Shown here in pieces: positions 5,927-10,826 of a stretch of DNA of 10,826 nucleotides. Below the pieces are notes generated by a model that had not been told where the DNA came from, ran no database searches, and saw only the letters and a list, made by a program, of their open reading frames with translations. The DNA is from an uncultured Bacteroidales bacterium (lineage in GTDB: Bacteria; Bacteroidota; Bacteroidia; Bacteroidales; P3), in the NCBI GenBank assembly GCA_947097635.1, contig CAMURW010000027.1, forward strand, positions 1 through 10,826, read 5' to 3'. Every line of letters starts with the position of its first letter. Position 1 is the stretch's first letter. The translations under genes and the position numbers were made by a program.

Positions 5927-5957
5927 CAAAAGTACACACTTTTTTTATACTGGCAAA
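5927..5957 (-). promoter_or_regulatory. Bacteroidota-type housekeeping promoter for the tRNA-Leu pair
   Basis: On the minus strand TTTG (5957-5954) is followed after exactly 19 bp by TACTTTTG (5934-5927). This matches the -33 TTTG and -7 TAnnTTTG consensus recognised by the Bacteroidota primary sigma factor. Transcription would begin near 5920, giving a leader of roughly 28 nt before tRNA-Leu(GAG). Confidence 0.85.
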
Positions 5958-6231
5958 ATTTATTTTTCCTCTCACTGTATTTTTTTTCTTAATGAGTTGA
6001 TGCACAAAGTGGATGTTGTGAAAAAAAATCTCGGCACTCCATAAACCGATGCTGTTCTTTTGCTCCAAACGTGTCTCTGTATTGCAAAATCACCCTCGAT
6101 GTGTGCATGCATTTCTTTCGAAATCTGGAACTGCCAGAAAGATGCTAGTATACTTTCCGCCTCTTTGATGCCGTCTTGGCTATGCAAGGATGCCTCATAG
6201 GACGTGCGGGGATGGGGACGTGAAAGAGGGC
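5958..6231. other. Intergenic region between the tRNA promoter and the giant gene
   Basis: This stretch of about 270 bp lies downstream of the giant minus-strand gene and upstream of the tRNA promoter. It is AT-rich near the promoter. Apart from the two possible terminators listed separately (6224-6248 and 6021-6050), I see no gene or repeat in it. Confidence 0.6.
6021..6050 (-). terminator. Possible intrinsic terminator downstream of the giant gene
   Basis: On the minus strand TCGG(T) and (G)CCGA form a short stem around a 9-nt loop, followed by GA and eight T (6028 down to 6021). The stem is weak but the T8 tract is the best in this interval. It would stop read-through from the giant gene before the tRNA promoter. 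Confidence 0.35.
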
Positions 6232-6248
6232 TTATTCTTTGCCCTCTT
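6224..6248 (-). terminator. Hairpin overlapping the stop codon of the giant gene
   Basis: AAGAGGGC and GCCCTCTT form a perfect 8-bp stem with the 9-nt loop AAAGAATAA, so the TAA stop sits in the loop. Only TTC follows before the sequence becomes GC-rich, so it may stabilise the 3' end or pause polymerase rather than terminate fully. Confidence 0.45.
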
Positions 6249-9200
6249 CTAGCCTTTCTTCTTCCAGCGTTTCCTCTTCTTCTGCATCGCTGTCGATCTT
6301 CAAGCCGTTGTTGATGTCTTGACCAGTGGCGAGGTTCTCCAGGCGCATGAGGAAGTTGGGCACCTCGGTGCGGCTGGTGCTGATGCGATAACGGTAGTCG
6401 CCATGACCTCCGCCTCCGCTGGTCTTGCGGTCGTTGGGAGGTATGGCCTTTATCATGTCCACCCATTCGCCCATGCTGCTCTGGATGCTCATTTGCTGGC
6501 TGTTGAACTCGTAGTTGAAATAGTACCAATGATCGCTGGCGCATTGCAGGTATAGAACAAGATAGGTACCCTGTCCGCGGCGGTATAGCTGTGTCTTCAC
6601 GCGTATGTTCAAGTGCAGTTGCTTGTCGCCGATGGCGGCCAGTCCGGCCATCCCATCGTAATAGTAACCTATGCCAGGGGCATAGCTCCAGTCTATGCCT
6701 TCTAGCAGGATAGTGTTCTTGAATGCCTGCGGTATCTTTTCATAATAGTTGCTGCTGACATATGAGGAATAGGCTGCCGTGCCTTCCTCGTCGCCCATGT
6801 AGTGCATCATGGCACGCCGCACCACGTCCTTGTCTGCCGCACTTGGAGCAAGGCGGAGGTCTTCGCTGATGAACTGCTGCATGGCATTCAGCACCTTGGA
6901 ATCGATGGGGAAGGAGAGTCCGAAGATGCTGTTGAGATGCAGGCTACGGGGATCATCGTTGTCCATGTTCATGGTGGCGTAGCAGAAGGTCTTGGCAATG
7001 ATGTTCTTTACCTGGAAGTTTACGGGGCCTTCGCCGCGCAGTTTGCACTGGTCGATATTCAGTGCCAGGAAGGGTTCTACGACCTCGTCTGGGCTGCTCA
7101 GCTTCTCGTCGCTGGCGATGATGTATTCCTTGGCTTTGGCATCGTAGGTGAGGAAGCCGCGAGCCGTCATCATCTCGTTGTCGGCAGCACGGTCGTTGGT
7201 GAGGAAGGCGGCACGTGGCATCATGTTGCTGGTCTCGTAGAGCAGGCTGGCGGTGATGCGGTTGCCCTTGTAGTCGGTGGGCAGCTCGGGCACTGGAATG
7301 CGAATTTCACCGGGGTTTAGGTAGGTGGCGAAAGCCAGGGCACCTATCCTATCGGCCTTCACGCAGTGGTGCAGCAGCTTGATTCCGCCGTCGAAGTAGT
7401 AGTACTGCGTGTCTGCCTCCACTCTCACCTTGCCCTCGAAGCCGAAGGCACTGTTGAGGTGAAAGTCGGCAGTGTCGCGAATTACACCATTGCCCACAGT
7501 GCGTCCGTTTTTGTCTGGTGCAATGGAGATGAGATAGATGGGCTGGCGTGAGGTTTTGTCGTCGTCGGGTTTGCTGTCGCCGTCCTCGTCGGCCACAAAG
7601 TCGATGTAGCCCTTGGCATCGTATTTTCTGGCGCCCTGCAGTATGATGTCGCAGTTGTAGAACTGATGGTATCTGTTCGTGGTGTTAGCTAGGATGGTGG
7701 AGTGCTTCATGAGGTCTATGGCACCGTTTGCACGTATGTGCAGCGTGTCGCCGGCAGGTGCTATCACTGCATCGGCACTGTGTACCAGAAACACTTTGCG
7801 GCACGACAGCTGTCCCTGGTTGTATAGATAGCTGCCTTGGCAACTGAAAAACTCCAGGCTGTCGCGCTTGGGGTCGGTGCTTACAAAGCGAGCGCCGGGC
7901 TGCTTATGTGCCAGACGTTCCACGATGGTGGCGTTCTCCAGCCCCTGTGGGTCTTCGCTCTTGCTGTTCAGCAGGTCCAGTTCCTTTTTGTCTACCTCCC
8001 AGCTGAACTTGTCCACGTAGGCAGCATAGGATAGCAGTGGCAGCTCCGTGCGCCCTATGGGTTCGTTGCTGGTGAAGTCGGAACGACGCTTGTCATAGTC
8101 GGTATGACATTTCATGTTCTGAGCCGTGAAGGCGATGTTGTCGTACACCTCGCTGTGCAGCACAAAGTTGCTGACCTGCGCGTCCATGATGCGAGGCTGC
8201 AGGGTGAAACGGTCGCTGCTGATGGTGCCTTCGCCTATCACTACGTTGCCCTCCGCCACCGCACCCTTGGGTCGCAGGACGACGTTGCCAGCCAGCAGTG
8301 CGTCGTCTCTATACATCTTGAAGCTGCTGCCTCCCTTGGCGAGCTGCACCCGCATGCTGTCCTCTTTCGGGAACCAGCGTGTGAAGGCGTGGCCGTTGCG
8401 TATGTCGGGGAACATGCTCTCCTCGCGCACCACAAAGGTGTCGGTGGTTCCCACGGTGCTGTCTGGCATGAAGTAGAAGTTTTTGCTGGCTTGCATGCTG
8501 GTGAGGTAGTCCAGCTTGCCGATGCCGCGCAAGCCCTGATAGCTGAGGTCCACCACGTTGGTGAAGCGTCCTTTGCCGCCGTAGGCTTCCATGCCTTCCT
8601 TGTCGGTTTTGTGGGTGAAGCCCAGCGAGTAGTCGCGCTGGACACGTAGGGGCTCTTTGATTTCGGGGAAGATGCCGGCGCTGGTGAGGCTGCCGCCGAA
8701 GCGCAGGCTGTCCGTCTTGAAGTCCACCATATCCTTGATGGTAAAGGGCTGCAGGGTGTAGTAGAACTGGTCTCGTACGTAGGCACCGTGGTGTATGTCC
8801 TTGCGGTCGTAGTACACGTAGGCTCTCTCCAGACTCTTGAAGATGGGGTAGTCCTTGGTCTCCTTGAGGCCGCTGTGGTTGTCGCTCTGGTCTATCTGCA
8901 GGTTGCCGGTAAGTGCGTAGATGGGGGTATAGACAATGTGTTCCTTCTTGGGGTCGTCGAACTGCGTTACGAAGAACATCATGCTGTCCACGTGCGGCAG
9001 ATCCAGGCGGAAGTCCTCGTACTTGAAGGTGGCTCCCGTGACGAACATGATGAAGCGCCCGGCATCCACGCGTCCGCTGAACTCTATGTTGCGGTTTTTT
9101 TTCACCGTCACCTGCCCGTCGCGCGGCAGTATGGACACCTGTTGGCTGTCGCTGAGTACAAAGCGTTTCACGCCTTCCATCCTCAGGTCGTTGCTGGTCA

Positions 9201-10826
9201 GGTCCAGCTCCGCGTTGTTCTTGCTGGTGTAGCTTTCCAGCACCAGGGCATCGTAGTCGTCTTTCTTGTTTTTCACCCATGCCTCGTGATATGCCACCAG
9301 TTTGTCGTTCACGAAGATGCGGTTTTCGTCCTCGTTGAAGGACACCAGTCCGCTGCTGGCCAGCAGGTGTATCATCCCTTTGGCCTGGCTGATGTCCATC
9401 TTCAGGTATTGTGCGAACTCGTCCATAGAGAAGTCGTAGGCCATCCCGCGTCCTTTCATGTATTTATACACGCGTACTACGGGGTTCACCTCCTCTATGC
9501 CTTGTATCTGTCGGAACTTGCTTTCACTGTAGTAGTTGTTGCTTTCGAAGGTGGCGGTGCTTTGATCTCCCATGCTGCCCAGCATCTTCATCTCCAGCTT
9601 GTCGTTCTTGCTGTTCCATACTATCTGCTCGCAGTATAGGTCCAGTCGGTGGTAGGTGTCCAGGAAAGGGCTGTAGTAGTTGCGTTTTTTCTCGTTCAGC
9701 AACGTCAGTTTCTTGTCGCTGAGCAGATAGCGCACGTTTATGCCGTCGTTCAGTATGCTGTCGTCATCCACGTATAGTTTCACGGCGGCTTTGGGACTGG
9801 TGATGCGGTCGTGGGTGATAGTGAAATGTGTGCTGCGCACGTTGCAGAAGGTCTTACCCTGACGGTAGAAGATGATGCTGGCGGGATGTTTGTCGTCGCT
9901 GGTGATGAATTTGGCGCCATTCATCATGAAGCTGCCGCTATAGTCTATGCCGGGGAGTATGTCCTTGAGGTGGAAGTCCTTTTGGTAGCTTCGGAACTTT
10001 GGGTAGGCGTATTTCTCTGGTGCCATCTTGGCGCTGAGAGCTTCCTCCACGCGTCCCATGATGGGATTGGCGAAATAGTTGGTGTTCGTGAACATCACGC
10101 TGTCGGCGGTGAATTTGGCGAACTTGGTGACGGCGTTATAGTCCTTCAGCACCGCCCAGCAGGTCGTGGTGGGAATGCCTGTGCGGTCCCAGTTTAGGCG
10201 CCCGCCGTGTCCGTGCCACTCGTTGTCGAAATAGTAGTATTCGCCCGTGGTGCCGTAGATGGTGCCTTGGTCTTTGTCGCTGGCGTAGTAGAGTTCGAAG
10301 GGTTTGCTGAAGGTTATTACTATCTGTTGTCCTCTCAGTTGGAAAGTGAAGGGTATGCCCTGTTGTGCCTGCCAGGTGGCGCTGCGGCTGGCACCGAGGG
10401 TGCGGTCTGTGAGGAAGGCATCGGTGAAGGCGATGTAGTCTGTGAAGTCTTTCACTTTCTTGTTGCGGCTTTGGATATACTCTATGCCTGCCACCCACTG
10501 GTCGAAGTTGTTCGTGTTGGCGGGGTCGTTCCAGAAGCGCGTGACTACGGTGAGGAAGTTCTGCACGTCGGGAATCTGCTTTATGTGCAGTTTCAGCACC
10601 ACGTTGCTGATGGCGGTGAGACGTTCCTGCATGGCAGTGGGCATGGCGGCGTAGGCCTGCCCGAAGGCTGCGCATATCTTTTGGCTTTCTTTCTTTTTGC
10701 TATTGTCGCTGGTGGCGTTATTCAGGTGCTCCTCCATCTGCTGCGGCAGGGTGGGAACGGCAAATTCGGTGATGTGTGTCTTCTGCGCACCTGCCGGTAT
10801 CTGCCACAATGTAGTGGCACACAACA
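6232..10826 (-). CDS. Very large exported protein of unknown function, 5'-truncated by the window edge
   Basis: The minus-strand frame is open for 1530 codons and reaches the right edge. The first visible residues (LCATTLWQIPAGAQ-KTH) look like the end of a signal peptide cut after AGA or GAQ, so the true start is just outside the window. Numbering from TTG at 10824: residues 30-140 are helical; 150-440 are strand-rich with aromatic clusters (GEYYYFD); 448-508 look like a winged helix (FSMDEFAQYLKM, QAKGMIHLLASSGLVSF, a wing ending IFVNDKL); 540-615 and 840-925 are repeated strand blocks resembling LptA/OstA-type folds (LLAGNVVLRPKG, AEGNVVIGEGTISSDRF). Residues 1079-1089 hold DEDGDSKPDDD, like a calcium loop. 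The end is an acidic tail (EEEETLEEERLEEGKE). There is no T9SS sorting domain, lipobox or beta-barrel signature. Coding is clear from the unbroken frame; a periplasmic or outer-membrane location is inferred. I do not recognise the family with certainty. Confidence 0.9.
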   Translation of the reverse strand, partial: LCATTLWQIPAGAQKTHITEFAVPTLPQQMEEHLNNATSDNSKKKESQKICAAFGQAYAAMPTAMQERLTAISNVVLKLHIKQIPDVQNFLTVVTRFWNDPANTNNFDQWVAGIEYIQSRNKKVKDFTDYIAFTDAFLTDRTLGASRSATWQAQQGIPFTFQLRGQQIVITFSKPFELYYASDKDQGTIYGTTGEYYYFDNEWHGHGGRLNWDRTGIPTTTCWAVLKDYNAVTKFAKFTADSVMFTNTNYFANPIMGRVEEALSAKMAPEKYAYPKFRSYQKDFHLKDILPGIDYSGSFMMNGAKFITSDDKHPASIIFYRQGKTFCNVRSTHFTITHDRITSPKAAVKLYVDDDSILNDGINVRYLLSDKKLTLLNEKKRNYYSPFLDTYHRLDLYCEQIVWNSKNDKLEMKMLGSMGDQSTATFESNNYYSESKFRQIQGIEEVNPVVRVYKYMKGRGMAYDFSMDEFAQYLKMDISQAKGMIHLLASSGLVSFNEDENRIFVNDKLVAYHEAWVKNKKDDYDALVLESYTSKNNAELDLTSNDLRMEGVKRFVLSDSQQVSILPRDGQVTVKKNRNIEFSGRVDAGRFIMFVTGATFKYEDFRLDLPHVDSMMFFVTQFDDPKKEHIVYTPIYALTGNLQIDQSDNHSGLKETKDYPIFKSLERAYVYYDRKDIHHGAYVRDQFYYTLQPFTIKDMVDFKTDSLRFGGSLTSAGIFPEIKEPLRVQRDYSLGFTHKTDKEGMEAYGGKGRFTNVVDLSYQGLRGIGKLDYLTSMQASKNFYFMPDSTVGTTDTFVVREESMFPDIRNGHAFTRWFPKEDSMRVQLAKGGSSFKMYRDDALLAGNVVLRPKGAVAEGNVVIGEGTISSDRFTLQPRIMDAQVSNFVLHSEVYDNIAFTAQNMKCHTDYDKRRSDFTSNEPIGRTELPLLSYAAYVDKFSWEVDKKELDLLNSKSEDPQGLENATIVERLAHKQPGARFVSTDPKRDSLEFFSCQGSYLYNQGQLSCRKVFLVHSADAVIAPAGDTLHIRANGAIDLMKHSTILANTTNRYHQFYNCDIILQGARKYDAKGYIDFVADEDGDSKPDDDKTSRQPIYLISIAPDKNGRTVGNGVIRDTADFHLNSAFGFEGKVRVEADTQYYYFDGGIKLLHHCVKADRIGALAFATYLNPGEIRIPVPELPTDYKGNRITASLLYETSNMMPRAAFLTNDRAADNEMMTARGFLTYDAKAKEYIIASDEKLSSPDEVVEPFLALNIDQCKLRGEGPVNFQVKNIIAKTFCYATMNMDNDDPRSLHLNSIFGLSFPIDSKVLNAMQQFISEDLRLAPSAADKDVVRRAMMHYMGDEEGTAAYSSYVSSNYYEKIPQAFKNTILLEGIDWSYAPGIGYYYDGMAGLAAIGDKQLHLNIRVKTQLYRRGQGTYLVLYLQCASDHWYYFNYEFNSQQMSIQSSMGEWVDMIKAIPPNDRKTSGGGGHGDYRYRISTSRTEVPNFLMRLENLATGQDINNGLKIDSDAEEEETLEEERLEEGKE

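Noticed and set aside
5763..6044. 93-residue plus-strand ORF across the tRNA region
   Set aside because: It is the complement of tRNA-Leu(GAG) (RTRLELARR is a typical false tRNA translation) and runs through the tRNA promoter.
8788..9639. 283-residue plus-strand ORF opposite the giant gene, and similar ones at 8104-8649, 6802-7320 and 9811-10197
   Set aside because: All lie antisense to one continuous 1530-codon frame. Their V/H/A-rich peptides are the mirror of its codon use.
1..10826. CRISPR array, defence island, phage or conjugation genes
   Set aside because: No regularly spaced repeats and no matching protein motifs were seen in any frame.

Overview
The window looks like a chromosomal segment from a member of the Bacteroidota, most likely a Prevotella-like Bacteroidales. 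The evidence is an FtsZ ending in a Bacteroidota-type tail (last residues SFLYDNPD), a BspA-like leucine-rich repeat protein with a type IX secretion sorting domain, two lipoproteins with an acidic stretch right after the lipobox cysteine, an exact -33/-7 promoter of the Bacteroidota type (TTTG, 19 bp, TAnnTTTG) in front of tRNA genes, and starts preceded by AT-rich DNA rather than Shine-Dalgarno sites. The genus is an inference.

Layout. 1-1476 (+): the 3' part of ftsZ with a very long C-terminal linker, followed by a hairpin terminator at 1524-1562. 1565-1982: about 420 bp without a convincing gene. 1983-2615 and 2707-3156 (+): two small lipoprotein genes with nearly the same signal peptide but unrelated mature parts. 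3157-3404: intergenic, with a degenerate tRNA-like segment. 3405-5039 (+): a secreted BspA/LRR_5 protein with a T9SS tail; its start region holds a tandem 18-bp duplication. 5078-5564: a decayed, internally deleted IS256-family element that still has recognisable terminal inverted repeats. 5664-5892 (-): two leucine tRNAs (CAG and GAG) with their own promoter and terminator. 6232 to the right edge (-): most of a very large exported protein (1530 codons visible, 5' end missing) of unknown function.

How the parts relate. ftsZ is housekeeping and ends its own transcription unit. The lipoproteins, the LRR protein and the giant protein all carry export signals, so the coding content outside ftsZ is mainly cell-envelope or surface material. 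No defence locus, CRISPR array, conjugation module or phage module is visible. The least explained items are the giant exported protein, which contains a winged-helix-like segment and LptA/OstA-like strand repeats, and the lipoprotein pair that shares a signal peptide but not a mature domain.
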